A DNA stretch of 64,000 nucleotides. It comes from Boesenbergia rotunda. Its lineage: Eukaryota > Streptophyta > Magnoliopsida > Zingiberales > Zingiberaceae. The translations under genes were made by a program, and so were the position numbers. Numbering within the stretch: the stretch's first letter is position 1; each line of letters opens with the position of its first letter. The notes under the pieces are model-generated. The model ran no database searches. It saw only the letters and a list, made by a program, of their open reading frames with translations, and was not told where the DNA came from. Positions 63,914-64,000 of this stretch are shown one piece after another. The stretch is from NCBI GenBank assembly GCA_024364735.1, contig JAGFNQ010002298.1, positions 213,082-277,081 on the forward strand, read 5' to 3'.

Positions 63914-64000
63914 CTAATCACTATCACTAATTTCTAATGAATCAACAAGTTCCTCTATCTTTTTTAATGTCTCCTTATATTTTTGTTTTTTTTCAGCCTT
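63914..64000 (-). CDS. Possible C-terminal end of a gene running off the right edge
   Basis: 28 codons and a TAG (63914-63916) on the minus strand: Lys-rich KAEKKQKYKETLKKIEEL then an acidic SLEISDSD end. Composition is protein-like, but the frame is too short to name. The opposite strand here ends in TTTTTTTTCAG, which could instead be an acceptor site of a plus-strand gene. Confidence 0.25.
   Translation of the reverse strand, partial: KAEKKQKYKETLKKIEELVDSLEISDSD

Overview
This window comes from a nuclear plant genome, almost certainly a flowering plant. The evidence is chromodomain Ty3-gypsy and SIRE-like Ty1-copia retrotransposons primed by initiator-tRNA-Met, a FAR1/FHY3-family gene with spliceosomal introns, and a fragment of a plant cysteine synthase exon. 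I cannot name the species. About 56 kb is a stack of nested LTR retrotransposons. Only the right-hand 8 kb looks like a gene neighbourhood. There are no CRISPR arrays, rRNA genes or convincing tRNA genes.

Layout. 1-9132: a chromodomain (Tekay/Del type) Ty3-gypsy element T, plus strand. It has about 3.5 kb LTRs, lacks gag, protease, RT and RNase H, and contains a suspicious duplicated block joined at a single N (5225). 9133-15050: SIRE-like copia element S1 (plus), into whose 5' LTR T inserted. 15051-15588: RNase H end of a minus-strand copia element, probably D. 15591-21560: three abutting minus-strand copia pieces, X, Y and Z; Z carries gag, protease and integrase. 21561-25361: F, a gag-only element with two LTRs (minus). 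25362-28025: protease and integrase of D (minus). 28031-34771: complete gag-only element A (plus, target duplication AATTG). Its 3' LTR holds solo LTR B (GTGTG), which holds solo LTR C (TTAAT). 34777-35260: D gag continues. 35261-45259: complete element E (plus, AGATT). It has gag, no pol, and a spliced accessory gene preceded by a copy of the LTR-type palindrome cluster; gypsy solo LTR J (40961-43932) sits inside it. 45265-47665: start of D gag and its 5' LTR. 47666-51580: gag and 5' LTR of older element G (minus), split by solo LTR H (GCATC). 51580-53540: old AT-rich sequence with a MuDR-like zinc-knuckle relic. 53545-56024: remnant S3 (minus).

56025-64000: a possible terminal exon of an unknown gene (minus), three GC-rich inverted-repeat units each bounded by (TA)n, a FAR1-RELATED SEQUENCE gene (plus, about 740 codons, three lesions), an array of GATCGGTC palindromes, a damaged cysteine synthase exon (minus) and a possible gene end at the right edge.

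The nest can be peeled by five-base target duplications, five levels deep (G > D > A > B > C). Different LTR families independently carry clusters of short palindromes just upstream of their TATA boxes. Element E reuses one such cluster inside its body, in front of a separate spliced gene. I consider this the most interesting organisation in the window. Many stop codons in the dead elements fit C-to-T change, as expected for methylated, silenced repeats.
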